DNA from: Saccharospirillum salsuginis
Lineage (GTDB): Bacteria; Pseudomonadota; Gammaproteobacteria; Pseudomonadales; Natronospirillaceae
Direction of reading: 5' to 3'
Assembly (NCBI RefSeq): GCF_014651855.1
Contig: NZ_BMXR01000002.1
Span: 535,867-599,866 of the forward strand
DNA length: 64,000 nt
Part shown: one piece after another, positions 45,018 through 55,386 of the stretch
How the letters are laid out: each line of letters opens with the position of its first letter
Numbering within the stretch: the first letter of the stretch is position 1
The notes under the pieces: model-generated
Seen by the model: the letters and a program-made list of their open reading frames with translations, nothing else
What the model was told of the DNA's origin: nothing
Database searches by the model: none
Made by a program: the position numbers and the translations under genes

Positions 45018-46880
45018 ATGTTCCGATACCTTGCGTTGACTCTGGTGTCCTGCCTCCTGATCGCAGGGTTTATCTGGAGCGGGCAACTGCAAAGCATTGC
45101 GGCCGGTATCGCCATCTTCCTGTTCGGTATGCTGTCGATGGACAGCGGATTTCGCGCCTTTACCGGCGGGTCGTTGAAGCGGTGGCTGGGACTGGTCACC
45201 AACCGGTTGTGGAAGGGCATCGTCTTCGGGACCGGCAGCACCGCCCTGGTGCAATCCAGTTCGCTGGTCAGTCTGGTCGCCATATCCTTTATGAGTGCCG
45301 GCTTGATGGAATTGCGTCAGGGGGTCGGTTTCATCTTCGGAGCCAACCTCGGCACCACTTCGGGTGCCTGGTTCATTGCCTTGTTCGGGTTGAAAGTGGA
45401 CATCAGCACCTGGTCGATGCCCATGCTGGTGCTGGGCATCCTGTTCGTTATGCAACGAGCGCGTCCTCTGAAAGGCTTGGGGCATGTTCTGGCCGGGATC
45501 GGTTTTCTGTTTCTGGGCATTCATTACATGAAAACCGGCTTCAACGACCTGCAGCAACACCTCGACCTGGCGGCCTGGTCCATCGGCGGGTTCAAGGGAC
45601 TGGTGATCTATTCCGTCATCGGCATCGTGGCGACAGTACTGATGCAAAGCAGTCACGCGACCCTGATTCTGACCATCACAGCATTATCCCTGTCCCAGAT
45701 CACGTTCGACAACGCCGTCGCCCTGGCCATCGGTGCCAATGTGGGGACGACCATCACTGCCATGATCGGTGCGCTCGGGGCCAATGCGTCCGGCCGTCAA
45801 CTGGCGGGTGCGCATTTCATCTTCAACAGCGTCACCGCGATATTGGCCGTGGTGGCCTTTCCGGCGTTCATGACCGTTGTGGACTGGGTGTCGAGCGCTC
45901 TGGAGTTGGCCGAGGACGCCGACACCCTGCGACTGGCGCTGTTCCACTCCGTGTTCAACCTGGCCGGCATCCTGGTCATGCTGCCCTTCGTGTCGCCCTT
46001 GATGCGGGCAGTGCGCTATGTGTTTCCCGATCGGCACCATCGCACCCAGCCTGCGGATACCGGTCGGCTGGACAAACACCGCCGCCGGGCGGTTCTGGCG
46101 CATCCCGATACCGCGATGGAAGCCATCATCAACGAGACCCGCTTTTTGTGGGAAGCCACACTGGCGCTGATCGAGCGGGGGCTCTACCTCACCGACAGCG
46201 ACGGACACCGGACCACGGATCTGGACAGTGGCGTGCCCGCGTCGCCGACCATCGATGAACATCTGGACCTCGACCGGCTCTACAACGAGGACGTGAAACC
46301 CCTGTACAACGAGGTTCTGCAATTGTCGTCGCGCATTCAGGGAGAGCTGTCCGAGCAGCAGCACAAGGTCCTGTTCGAGCTGAAACTGGCCGTGCGTGAC
46401 CTGGTCAACGCGCTCAAGGATGTCAAACACCTGCAAAAGAATCTCAAGCGGTACGCGGTGACCGATGAAGACGGTGTGGCCCGGCAATACAATGCCTTTC
46501 GCATCGAACTGGGCCGGCTGATACGATCCCTCCGATCCCTGTTGAGTCTGCCCGACCCCGAGGAAGCCATGTTGCGTCTGAGCGAGTTGCAGGTGACGTT
46601 GAGCCGGCAGGACATTGTCACCAATGGCGAGCTGGATGAAGCCGTGGTCCGCCAGGAGATTCCGGCCGATGTGGTCGGCAGTGTCGTCAATGACAGTCGC
46701 TATACCCTGAACATCGGGCACAATCTGGTGCAGATGGCCCGCCAGTTGTATTTCGCGACATCGTCGGACGACTATGACTATACTGCCCATCGGGATCTCT
46801 CGCTGACGCGGGATGAGGCAGATTTGTACGCCCAATCGAACCGGGAGTCCGACGATGTCCCAGATGCAAAAAATCCGTAA
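45018..46880 (+). CDS. Na+/phosphate cotransporter family protein with PhoU-like domain
   Basis: 620 residues. Two Na/Pi cotransporter repeats in about 1-310 carry the QSSS-type motifs GTGSTALVQSSSLVSLVAIS and MQSSHATLILTITALSLSQI, plus GANLGTTSGAW and GANVGTTITAMIGALGANA. A C-terminal helical PhoU-like region spans about 345-580. It probably imports phosphate or a related anion with sodium. The small gene at 46855 starts within its last codons. Confidence 0.9.
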   Translation: MFRYLALTLVSCLLIAGFIWSGQLQSIAAGIAIFLFGMLSMDSGFRAFTGGSLKRWLGLVTNRLWKGIVFGTGSTALVQSSSLVSLVAISFMSAGLMELRQGVGFIFGANLGTTSGAWFIALFGLKVDISTWSMPMLVLGILFVMQRARPLKGLGHVLAGIGFLFLGIHYMKTGFNDLQQHLDLAAWSIGGFKGLVIYSVIGIVATVLMQSSHATLILTITALSLSQITFDNAVALAIGANVGTTITAMIGALGANASGRQLAGAHFIFNSVTAILAVVAFPAFMTVVDWVSSALELAEDADTLRLALFHSVFNLAGILVMLPFVSPLMRAVRYVFPDRHHRTQPADTGRLDKHRRRAVLAHPDTAMEAIINETRFLWEATLALIERGLYLTDSDGHRTTDLDSGVPASPTIDEHLDLDRLYNEDVKPLYNEVLQLSSRIQGELSEQQHKVLFELKLAVRDLVNALKDVKHLQKNLKRYAVTDEDGVARQYNAFRIELGRLIRSLRSLLSLPDPEEAMLRLSELQVTLSRQDIVTNGELDEAVVRQEIPADVVGSVVNDSRYTLNIGHNLVQMARQLYFATSSDDYDYTAHRDLSLTRDEADLYAQSNRESDDVPDAKNP

Positions 46881-47124
46881 GTGGGTGCAACGCCTGCAGG
46901 ACATCCTGTCGGACGAGCGCAATACCGGCCAGGAACAGGTCGAAGCCCTGGAGAAGACCTTGCGCAAGTTGCGCAAGCGCGAGGCCGAGCTGATCGAGTC
47001 GCTGGACAATGATCCCGACAAAGCGCAGCGCCGGGTCCTGAGCGATCGGCTCAAACTGGTGCGGCGGCACCTGGAGAAAGGCGAGGCGCATCTGCAGGAA
47101 CTGCGCAACCAACGGCGGGAATAG
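46855..47124 (+). CDS. Small coiled-coil hypothetical protein
   Basis: 89 residues, highly charged with a predicted coiled coil (LEKTLRKLRKREAELIESLD). GGAG at 46843-46846 lies 8 nt before the ATG; an upstream in-frame start at 46813 has no comparable site. It overlaps the 3' end of the Na/Pi transporter gene by 26 bp, so translation is probably coupled. It lacks a signal peptide. Function unknown. Confidence 0.72.
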   Translation: MSQMQKIRKWVQRLQDILSDERNTGQEQVEALEKTLRKLRKREAELIESLDNDPDKAQRRVLSDRLKLVRRHLEKGEAHLQELRNQRRE

Positions 47125-47209
47125 CCCGCCACACCTCCGTTCATGACCGATTCAGTTTTCTGTGCGAAAATACGGTCCACTGTTTGTCCATATCTGGGAA
47201 GGAAAGCGA

Positions 47210-47830
47210 ATGAAGAAGCTCGGGGCCTTGTTGTTGGCCAGCCTGGTGCTGCTGTCCGGTTGCGCCACCCTTAGCAAAGACGAATGCATCACCGCCGACT
47301 GGTATTCCATCGGCTACGAAGACGGAGCCAATGGCTACCCCTCCACCCGCATCGCCTCCCACCGCGAAGCCTGCGCCAAACACGGCGTTACCCCGGACCT
47401 GCGTGCTTACCAGGACGGTCACGACGAAGGCCTGCTCGGCTTCTGTACCGAACGCAACGGGTTTAATCGTGCGCTGGGCGGTTATCAATACAACGGCATA
47501 TGCCCTCCGTCCCTGGAGCCGGAGTTCCTCGACGGTTACGAGGCCGGTCGTCAGATTTACACCGTCCGCTCCGAAATCAGTTCGCTGGAAAGTGAGCAAC
47601 GCAGTAACGAATCGGAGATCGACCGGATCGACGAGGTGCTGATCGAGAAAGAAGCGGCTCTGTTCGCCACCGGCACACCGGAGGACCAGCGTCGCGTGAT
47701 CTACGAAGAGATTGCCCAGCTCAAGGAGCGCAAGGGTGAACTGACCCAGCGCAACCAGGAACTCATTCGCAAGCTGGCCGAAGCCCAGGCGAGATTGCGC
47801 GTGTTGGAAGAACGTTACAGCTATTATTGA
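47210..47830 (+). CDS. DUF2799-like lipoprotein
   Basis: 206 residues. A lipoprotein signal (MKKLGALLLASLVLLSGC) is followed by ADWYSIGYEDGANGYPSTRI, AYQDGHDEGLLGFCTERNGF and a C-terminal coiled coil (about 125-200). The GYEDG/GFC arrangement is typical of DUF2799 proteins. I chose the ATG at 47210, preceded by GGAAAGCGA. An 8-bp inverted repeat at 47831-47858 follows but has no T run. Confidence 0.85.
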   Translation: MKKLGALLLASLVLLSGCATLSKDECITADWYSIGYEDGANGYPSTRIASHREACAKHGVTPDLRAYQDGHDEGLLGFCTERNGFNRALGGYQYNGICPPSLEPEFLDGYEAGRQIYTVRSEISSLESEQRSNESEIDRIDEVLIEKEAALFATGTPEDQRRVIYEEIAQLKERKGELTQRNQELIRKLAEAQARLRVLEERYSYY

Positions 47831-47919
47831 CGCGACCCCAAGGTCGTTGTGGGTCGCGCACCCACAGCGGCCTCATTTCTGCTAGGGTTTGTTGATCTAT
47901 CGGAACCAACGCGCGCACC

Positions 47920-48672
47920 ATGCCCTGGATCGACTCCCATTGCCATCTGGATTACCTGCCCGACCCGCCCAATGCCATGGCACGGGCCGAGGAAAACGAC
48001 ATCCGCCACTGGATCCTGCCGGGAACCGACCCCAGCCAGTGGCAGCGCACCCAGCACCGGTTTGAACGGGACCCACGCGTCCATTTGGCCTTCGGTCATC
48101 ATCCCTGGTTCCTGCCTGAGCATGACGCCGAAATGGGCGTCCTGAGCCGTCAGCTGGACGACAGCACGACGGTTGTCGCCATTGGAGAAACCGGCCTGGA
48201 TTATTACAACGGTCAGCCGAAACGGCCGCCGGCCGACCACCAGGAAGCCTGGTTTGAACAGCATCTGCGCTTGGCGCAAGATCGGAACCTGCCTGTCATC
48301 ATCCATGCCGTGAAAGCGCACGACCGGGTACTGCACTATCTGAAGCAATACCCGCGTGTCACGGGCGTAATCCACGCCTTTTCAGGACCTTACGAGCAGG
48401 CCATGGCCTATATCGACAAGGGCTGGCGGCTGGGCTGCGGCAGCCTGATTCTGAAATCCGGTAAAACCCGGGACGCTTTCGCCCGCATTCCCGCCGACCG
48501 CCTGTTGCTGGAAACCGATGCGCCGGACATGCGCCCCAAGCATCCCGTGCACACCATCCCTTTGCTCGATCTCCTGCAAACCGCCGACGATCTGGCGGAG
48601 GCCCGGGGCGTGACGACCGCGGATCTCATGGCACAGACCAGCGCTAATACCCGAACCTTATTCGGTATTTGA
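47920..48672 (+). CDS. TatD-family metal-dependent hydrolase
   Basis: 250 residues with the full metal site: DSHCHLD, GETGLDYY, IIHAVKAHD, IHAFSG, LLLETDAPD. TatD enzymes act as DNases or related hydrolases; the physiological substrate is uncertain. It starts at ATG 47920 and is preceded by a short gap after the lipoprotein gene. Confidence 0.92.
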   Translation: MPWIDSHCHLDYLPDPPNAMARAEENDIRHWILPGTDPSQWQRTQHRFERDPRVHLAFGHHPWFLPEHDAEMGVLSRQLDDSTTVVAIGETGLDYYNGQPKRPPADHQEAWFEQHLRLAQDRNLPVIIHAVKAHDRVLHYLKQYPRVTGVIHAFSGPYEQAMAYIDKGWRLGCGSLILKSGKTRDAFARIPADRLLLETDAPDMRPKHPVHTIPLLDLLQTADDLAEARGVTTADLMAQTSANTRTLFGI

Positions 48673-48764
48673 TTCCAATTGGTTATGCAAATCATACAAA
48701 CTATTCACTAGTGGCATGAGTCGAGATTCAGTACTGTCGGGAAGGCATTAATCAGGAGCCTCCC

Positions 48765-49649
48765 ATGAGCTGGATCGCATTTACGTTAATGGCCGCTGTC
48801 ATGCAGGCCGTGCGCACGGCCGGACAGCGGCAATTATCGCAACACCTCAGTGCCATGAGCACCACCTTCGCCCGCTATCTGTTCGGCCTGCCGGTCGCAC
48901 TGGTGTATTTGACCGGTCTGGCCTGGAGTCAGGAAGCGGTGACGCCGTCACTGACCGGTGGCTTCCTCGGCTGGGCAATGCTGGCCTCACTGGCGCAAAT
49001 CGGGGCGACCTGGTGCCTGATCACCGCTTTCCGGTTCAACAACTTCGCCGTCGGCACCACGCTCGCCAAGACCGAAGCCCTGCAAACCGCCTTCATCGGC
49101 TGGCTGCTGTTCGGGCTGCCGTTGTCGATCCAGGGGTGGCTCGCGCTGGTGATCGGTTTTCTCGGCATTCTGGTGATCGGCAATCTTCGTACCTTGCTGT
49201 CTCAGCGGGGGGCCTGGCGCAGTCCAGCGCTTGCTTTTGGGCTGGCCTCGGGTGCCTTGTTCGCGGTCGCCTCTCTGAGCCTGAGAACCGCCGCCCATAC
49301 TCTGGGCGTCGATCTCGTCCTGGCCGCGGCCGTTACCCTGCTGACGATGATCGTCATCCAGACAGTAGTGTGCGGGGTCTGGCTGGCCTGGACCGAGACG
49401 AAACCCTGGCGGGCCTTGTGGCGTCATCGCCGACTGGCCGGCTTTATCGGCGTTACCAGTGCGCTGGGCTCCATCGGTTGGTTCACGGCCATGTCATTGC
49501 ACAACCCCGCCCTGGTGAAAACCCTAGGTCAGGTGGAGTTTTTCATCACGCTGGCCATTACACACTGGGTATTCCACGAACGCATTCATAAACACGAAGG
49601 GTGGGGCATGGCGCTGGTTTTGGTGAGTGTGGTATTGCTGCTGACTTGA
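48765..49649 (+). CDS. EamA/DMT-family transporter
   Basis: 294 residues with about ten hydrophobic helices in two EamA-type halves (first AVMQAVRTAGQRQLSQHLSA, second ALGSIGWFTAMSLHNPALVK). It is probably an exporter of a small metabolite, with the substrate unknown. AGGAGCCTCCC precedes the ATG. kynU follows 117 bp downstream; a link to tryptophan metabolites is possible but unsupported. Confidence 0.88.
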   Translation: MSWIAFTLMAAVMQAVRTAGQRQLSQHLSAMSTTFARYLFGLPVALVYLTGLAWSQEAVTPSLTGGFLGWAMLASLAQIGATWCLITAFRFNNFAVGTTLAKTEALQTAFIGWLLFGLPLSIQGWLALVIGFLGILVIGNLRTLLSQRGAWRSPALAFGLASGALFAVASLSLRTAAHTLGVDLVLAAAVTLLTMIVIQTVVCGVWLAWTETKPWRALWRHRRLAGFIGVTSALGSIGWFTAMSLHNPALVKTLGQVEFFITLAITHWVFHERIHKHEGWGMALVLVSVVLLLT

Positions 49650-49766
49650 CGAGAGTGCACGGCGTGCGCTCCGACACTGAAAAAGCACGTTGCATGATTC
49701 GCACTGACATTGAAATTCGGCATTGAGCTAGTATGACGGCAACTCCACGAGCAACGAGAGAATGCC

Positions 49767-51017
49767 ATGCCGTTGAACCGAGACGACTTGCTGGAACTGG
49801 ACCGCCAGGACCCATTGGCCGACCATCGCGACGCTTTCGATATCCCCGAAGGCGTGATTTATTTCGACGGTAATTCGCTGGGTGCTCTGCCCAAGGCGGC
49901 GAAAGGGCGTGTCCGTGAAGTCGTGGAGCAGCAATGGGGGCAGGGTCTGATCCGCAGTTGGAACGAGGCGGACTGGATCAATCTGCCGCAGCGGCTCGGC
50001 GCCAAGATCGCCCCGTTGATCGGTGCGCAACCACATGAGGTCATCTCGGCCGACTCCACCTCGGTCAATTTGTTCAAGCTGGCGGCCGCCGCCTTGCGCA
50101 TACAACAACAAACGTCCCGCGAGCGTCGGGTGATTCTCTCCGAACCCGGCAATTTCCCCACAGATCTGTACATGTTGCAGGGGCTGTGCGACTTCGCGGC
50201 CGGGGAACCGGAGCTCGTCACAGAGCCGGCCGACAGCCTGATCGATCGCATCGACGAAAGTACAGCTTTGGTCGTGCTCACCCACGTTCACTACAAGAGC
50301 GGCCGGTTGCACGATATGACCGCCATTACCCGGCGCGCGCACGAATGCGGCGCCCTGGTCCTATGGGACCTGAGCCACAGCACCGGGGCCGTGCCGGTGG
50401 AATTGAACGACGTGGGGGCCGACTTCGCGATCGGCTGCGGCTACAAATACCTGAACGGGGGGCCGGGCGCACCCGCTTTCATGTTTGTCGCCGAGCGGCA
50501 TTTATCCACCTTGCAACAACCGCTCAGCGGCTGGTTCGGTCACGAAAGTCCTTTCGACATGCGCGACGACTATGCGCCGGCACCGGACATTCGCCGGGTT
50601 CTGACCGGTACAACCTCGGTGGTGGCCGCGTCCTTGTTCGAGGTCGGTCTGGATCGGTTCCGGGACGTGGATATGTTCGCGCTGCGCAAGAAATCCATGT
50701 CGTTGACCGAACACTTCATCCAGTTGGTGGAGGAGCGGTGCCCGAACGCCGGGTTCGAACTGGTTTCACCGAGAGAACCGCAACAGCGGGGCAGCCAGGT
50801 GTCCTTTGCCCATCCGGAAGGCTATGCCATCGTGCAGGCGTTGATCGACCGCGGCGTCATCGGCGACTACCGCTCACCGGATATCCTGAGGTTCGGGTTT
50901 GCACCGCTGTATGTGCAATACGTGGATCTGTGGGGCGCGGTGGAACATCTCGCGGACATCATGTGCAACCGCCTGTGGGAGAACCCGCAGTATCGCCATC
51001 GACGTCAGGTGACCTGA
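49767..51017 (+). CDS. kynU: Kynureninase
   Basis: A PLP enzyme cleaving kynurenine to anthranilate and alanine. The 416 residues include FDGNSLGALPKAAKGRV, EPGNFPTDLYMLQGL, LSHSTGAVPVELNDVGADFA and the PLP lysine in GCGYKYLNGGPGAPAF. No other kynurenine-pathway genes are in the window. It is convergent with the large sensor gene, six bases apart. Confidence 0.95.
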   Translation: MPLNRDDLLELDRQDPLADHRDAFDIPEGVIYFDGNSLGALPKAAKGRVREVVEQQWGQGLIRSWNEADWINLPQRLGAKIAPLIGAQPHEVISADSTSVNLFKLAAAALRIQQQTSRERRVILSEPGNFPTDLYMLQGLCDFAAGEPELVTEPADSLIDRIDESTALVVLTHVHYKSGRLHDMTAITRRAHECGALVLWDLSHSTGAVPVELNDVGADFAIGCGYKYLNGGPGAPAFMFVAERHLSTLQQPLSGWFGHESPFDMRDDYAPAPDIRRVLTGTTSVVAASLFEVGLDRFRDVDMFALRKKSMSLTEHFIQLVEERCPNAGFELVSPREPQQRGSQVSFAHPEGYAIVQALIDRGVIGDYRSPDILRFGFAPLYVQYVDLWGAVEHLADIMCNRLWENPQYRHRRQVT

Positions 51018-51023
51018 GGCGAC

Positions 51024-54000
51024 TCAACCGGGCAACTCATCCGCCACCCGAGTGCCGGAGCGAAGCAGAGCCTCGAACCGATCCTCCGGCAACGGTCTGG
51101 ACAAGCCGAATCCCTGGGCGACATCGCAAGCGGCCTCTTTCAAGGCGTTGAATTGGCCTGAGCGTTCGATGCCTTCCGCTACCACTTCCTTGTCCAGTTG
51201 GTGGCACAGGGCAATGATGCCGGAGACCATGCCCAGGCTGCCGTCGGTCTGATCCAGGTCGCGAATGAAACTCTGGTCAATTTTCACCAGATCAACCGGC
51301 ATGCGCTTCAGGTAGCTGAGCGAGGAGTAGCCGGTACCGAAATCATCCAGAGCGACCCGAACCCCGTTTTCCCGGAGCAGTTTCAATTGTTCGATGGCCT
51401 TGTCCGGCTTGTTGATCAGAACGGATTCCGTGATCTCGATGCACAGGTTTTGAGGGGATGGCAGGCTGGTGATCATGTCCGATATCTCTTGAGCCAGGCC
51501 TGGGTTGCCATCGAACTCAATCGCCGACTTGTTGACCGCGATGTAAAATGACCCTTCAAGCATCGAGGACCATTGCGCCAACTTGGCTATGGCTTCGCGA
51601 ATAACCCAGCGACCCACTTCGTGGATCAATCCGAGATTTTCCAGGATGGGTATGAAATCGCCCGGGGACACAAAATACCCCTCCGGGTCTTTCCAGCGCA
51701 GCAGAGCCTCGGCACCGACGATTTCACCCGTACTGATTCGATAAAGAGGCTGGTAGTACAGCTCGAATTCCTGGTTCAGGGTCGCTTTCTTGAGTTGGTT
51801 GCCCAGTCGATGGCGTGACTCGGCTTCGATCTGGATCTGCTCGGTGAAGAAGTGATAATCGTGCTTGCCTGAACTTTTCGACACATACAGGGCCGCGTCC
51901 GCGTTCTTCAGCAGCGTCTCGATCGTGTCCCCGTCCTCGGGATGTATCGCGATGCCGACGCTGGCCGACAGTTCAGCGGAATGCCCCTTGACCTCGTAGG
52001 TTTTCGACAGGACCTCGATCAAGTGCTCCGCGAACTCGGGTAAGTCCATATGCGGTTCATCGAGCCGTGTCAGTATGCAGAATTCGTCGCCGCCGAATCG
52101 GGTAACAATATCCGATGGGCGGACGCTCGACCGGATCCGCCTGGCGGCTTCCTGCAGAACCAGATCGCCTGTCGTATGCCCCAGGCTGTCGTTGACCGTC
52201 TTGAAATTGTCCAGATCGATAAAAAGGATCGCCAGGGACTCGCTCGTGCGATGGTTTTCCTTGATGGCCTGTTGAGCCAGCTGGTTGAACAGGTATCGGT
52301 TGGGGAGTTGGGTGAGTTGATCATAATTGGCGTAGTGCTCGATCAGATAGCGGTTCTTTTGCTGTTCATCCGCTTCCAGCAAGCTGGCAACGTAGCAGTA
52401 GGTCACCTCATTGGCGTCCGACAACGCCTTTATGTTGAGAATGTAGCTGTTCTTCGATGCCTTCGATGCCAGTATGAAGCCTTCGAACCGTCGCTCGCCA
52501 ATAACCGTCAGGGCCCGATCGGGCAGTTTGTTGATGGTTTGTTCGGGCGTCTGGAACAACGAACTGAGTTGCATGCCGACTAACTGACCCGACGATTGAC
52601 GGTACAAATCGGAACTGGCTTCATTGGCCGCCAGTACCCGGAAGTCGGCGTCCAGGATCAGGGTGGGTTCATGGGTGCGTTGAAAGACCTCGGAGGTCAA
52701 CTCCAGCCGCTGCCGGAGTTGTTGCTCGGTGGTGTTGTCAATCAGGGCGACCATACTGCCTATGATGGAATTCGAACCATCCTTGTGATCGCGAATGGGG
52801 TGAATCGACAGCTGATAGAAGTGGTTTTCGTGTGCGATTTCGCTTTGTGCCGGTTCACCCTGGTTCATGACCCGTCGGACCTGGTCGGTCAGCCCCTCTA
52901 TCGGGAGTTTTGGCGACAGGGCCGAGAGGTTGGTGGCGCCCCAGGGCCCCAGATTGTGAAAGTATTCGCACGATTTCTGGTTGTAGTTGAGAATATCGAA
53001 CTTGAGGTCGACCACGATGACCGCTTCGACCAGGTTCTCGATCAGACTCTTCAATTCACTGTTGATGGTGGTCAGTTCGACCGTCTTTGCCATCAACTCG
53101 TCATTGACCGTGGTCAGTTCCTCATTGGTAGCCTGCAGCTCTTCGTTGGTGGTTTCCAGTTCTTCGTTGGTGGCCTGGAGTTCCTCATTGACCGCCAGGG
53201 TATCCTCGTTGAGAACCTGAAGCTGGGCGTTGGAACTTTCCAGTTCCGAAATGACGCTGTCCAGATCCTGTTTGGTAACCAGTAGTTGTTGCTTGAGCGT
53301 TCGCACCTCGTCGCTGTCACGTTCACTGGGGTCCAGCGACAATACCTGTTCCCCCGTGAGGTATCGTTCGAAAACCATCAGATAGCCACTGATACCCTGT
53401 TTGTCGAGGGCGGTTATGGTCAGTCGAATGTGCCGTTCGTCTTCCCGGTCCAGCTCGATGGGCGAAGAACTCACCGTCTGGTGCGACTTGGTGGCTTTGA
53501 TCAACAAAGGTCGCAATTCATTGCGCAACTCGGGAATGAGCAAATTGTAGATGGTGAATTTGGTGCCACCCTTACCGACCGTCAGAAACGGGGAACAGTC
53601 GCCGAAGAAATGTTCGATGTATCCGTCGTCGGAAAACAGTACAGCCGCCGGCTGGTAGCGTTCACTCAGTATCGACCGGGCCATGTCGGCCAATGCGCGG
53701 GTCGGGCCGTCGGGGTGGCTGCCGTCGATGGTCATGCCCACGGCCGGGCTGGTTTTCAGATTTTGCTTCAGCCGGTCTGGCAGTCGTGCTTTCCCCGGCA
53801 GACGACGAAACAGCTTGCTCTTCTCGCTGACTACTTTAAACAGGGATTTTTGCTGCGTGATGGACTCGGATCGACCCAGAAACAGCAAGCCATCGTGTTT
53901 CAACGCATAGTGGATGATGCTCAACACCTGTTTTTGCAGTCTCGGTTTGAAGTAGATCAGCAGATTACGACAGCTGACGAGATCGATTCCGCGCAGTGGC

Positions 54001-55205
54001 GGGTTGCGTATCAGATCGTGGACGGAGAATACGATACACTCGCGCACCTCATCGGACAGTTGAAAGCCGTCCTTGACACGCGTGAAGTACTTCTTCAACC
54101 AGCTTCGTTCCAGCCTGTAAACATCGGGAAGCAGGTAGAATCCGCGCCTCGCCTTTTTGATGTTGTCTTCGCTCAAATCGGTCGCGAATACTCGAAGCCT
54201 GAAATCCAGGCGGTGTTTTTTGATCAGTTCCATCGCCATCATCGTGATGTAATAGGCTTCTTCGCCGGTCGAGCACCCGATAACCCAGATGCGAAAGTCC
54301 TCGTCGGGGTTGTGACCGACCAGGGACTCTTCCAGGCAGTGGTTTAACTCGGAGAAGGCTTCCGTATCGCGGGCGAAGTGAGTGAAGGAAATCAGGATGC
54401 TGTTTGCCAGCGTTTCCGCTTCCAGGTCGTCGTGCTCGAGGTGAGCCAAATAGGCTTCAAGATCGGGAAGCTGGAGTTCGGACATCCGGCGTTGAATCTG
54501 TCGACTGAGAGTGCCTTCCTTGTAGCCACTGAAGTCCAGGTCGGTTTGCTGATCGATATAGGTAAGAACCCGTTGAAACAAGCCTCGGTTCTGTTCGATT
54601 TCGCTCTGCTGGTGCCTGTATTTTCGCCATTGCTCCAGGAGTTCCGGCAGCTGGCGCCCAATGGCTTCCGGACTCAATACATGCTGGGCGCAACTGTCGG
54701 CTACCGCTGTCGGCATGGACTTGAACTGGGCGGTTGAGGGGTCCTGCGCGATGACCAGGCCATCCCGGGCAGAAACTTCCTGGCAACCATGAAGGCCGTC
54801 CGAACCCGCACCGGATAGAATGATGACCGCGACTCGATGGCCAAAGTGCTCTACCGCCGAGGTCACCAGCAAGTCGATGGACGGGGTCGGCAGACTTTCA
54901 ATGGACGGCAGGGTTGAAAACCGGTGCTCCCCGGTGATGACCGTATTGGAGCTGGAGGGCAGGACATAGAGATGGCCGGATTCGATGGGCATGCCATCGT
55001 CCACTACCCGGATCGGTGACGGACTGGCATCCTTGAGCAGTTCGGGGATCAGCGTCTTGTGCGTCTTTTCGGAGTGCTGAGCTAATATGATCGGATAAGG
55101 GAAGTCCCTCGGAAGCTGCCTCAGGCAATCCGCCATGGCGTGGAACCCGCCCGCCGAGGCCCCCAGAATGACCAGGTTCGAAGGCGCTTGGCCTGTTTGC
55201 CCCAT
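51024..55205 (-). CDS. CheB-CheR-PAS-GGDEF-EAL hybrid sensor
   Basis: 1393 residues. A CheB-like methylesterase domain (about 8-190; ASAGG, AQHSEK, GAGSDG hold the Ser/His/Asp triad) lacks the usual receiver. CheR methyltransferase (about 215-485) has the SAM motif IGCSTGEEAYYI and RNLLIYF. A NEELQATNEELETT-type heptad coiled coil lies at about 640-720, then PAS domains, GGDEF intact (about 1036, RFGGDEF with RPSD five residues earlier) and EAL intact (GAEALLRW, DDFGTGYSS, VVAEGIE). It should both make and break c-di-GMP. No chemoreceptor is adjacent. Confidence 0.92.
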   Translation of the reverse strand: MGQTGQAPSNLVILGASAGGFHAMADCLRQLPRDFPYPIILAQHSEKTHKTLIPELLKDASPSPIRVVDDGMPIESGHLYVLPSSSNTVITGEHRFSTLPSIESLPTPSIDLLVTSAVEHFGHRVAVIILSGAGSDGLHGCQEVSARDGLVIAQDPSTAQFKSMPTAVADSCAQHVLSPEAIGRQLPELLEQWRKYRHQQSEIEQNRGLFQRVLTYIDQQTDLDFSGYKEGTLSRQIQRRMSELQLPDLEAYLAHLEHDDLEAETLANSILISFTHFARDTEAFSELNHCLEESLVGHNPDEDFRIWVIGCSTGEEAYYITMMAMELIKKHRLDFRLRVFATDLSEDNIKKARRGFYLLPDVYRLERSWLKKYFTRVKDGFQLSDEVRECIVFSVHDLIRNPPLRGIDLVSCRNLLIYFKPRLQKQVLSIIHYALKHDGLLFLGRSESITQQKSLFKVVSEKSKLFRRLPGKARLPDRLKQNLKTSPAVGMTIDGSHPDGPTRALADMARSILSERYQPAAVLFSDDGYIEHFFGDCSPFLTVGKGGTKFTIYNLLIPELRNELRPLLIKATKSHQTVSSSPIELDREDERHIRLTITALDKQGISGYLMVFERYLTGEQVLSLDPSERDSDEVRTLKQQLLVTKQDLDSVISELESSNAQLQVLNEDTLAVNEELQATNEELETTNEELQATNEELTTVNDELMAKTVELTTINSELKSLIENLVEAVIVVDLKFDILNYNQKSCEYFHNLGPWGATNLSALSPKLPIEGLTDQVRRVMNQGEPAQSEIAHENHFYQLSIHPIRDHKDGSNSIIGSMVALIDNTTEQQLRQRLELTSEVFQRTHEPTLILDADFRVLAANEASSDLYRQSSGQLVGMQLSSLFQTPEQTINKLPDRALTVIGERRFEGFILASKASKNSYILNIKALSDANEVTYCYVASLLEADEQQKNRYLIEHYANYDQLTQLPNRYLFNQLAQQAIKENHRTSESLAILFIDLDNFKTVNDSLGHTTGDLVLQEAARRIRSSVRPSDIVTRFGGDEFCILTRLDEPHMDLPEFAEHLIEVLSKTYEVKGHSAELSASVGIAIHPEDGDTIETLLKNADAALYVSKSSGKHDYHFFTEQIQIEAESRHRLGNQLKKATLNQEFELYYQPLYRISTGEIVGAEALLRWKDPEGYFVSPGDFIPILENLGLIHEVGRWVIREAIAKLAQWSSMLEGSFYIAVNKSAIEFDGNPGLAQEISDMITSLPSPQNLCIEITESVLINKPDKAIEQLKLLRENGVRVALDDFGTGYSSLSYLKRMPVDLVKIDQSFIRDLDQTDGSLGMVSGIIALCHQLDKEVVAEGIERSGQFNALKEAACDVAQGFGLSRPLPEDRFEALLRSGTRVADELPG

Positions 55206-55386
55206 TGTGACTGCTCCCCGTCATTCCGGCTACTCATTGAAGGGTACAGTCTAGCTTGCGCTCTATGGGCTGGCAAAGACCCACCCCGGAATATGATGGT
55301 GCGCCCTGTCCGGGATAATACGGGCGGCTGGTTGTTCGAGTGGGCACCGGGCAGGACGCCGCAGTGCCTCCTCATTCCGTTCGACG

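Noticed and set aside
47831..47858. 8-bp inverted repeat after the DUF2799-like gene as a terminator
   Set aside because: The CGCGACCC/GGGTCGCG stem is followed by CGCACCCACAG, not a T run.
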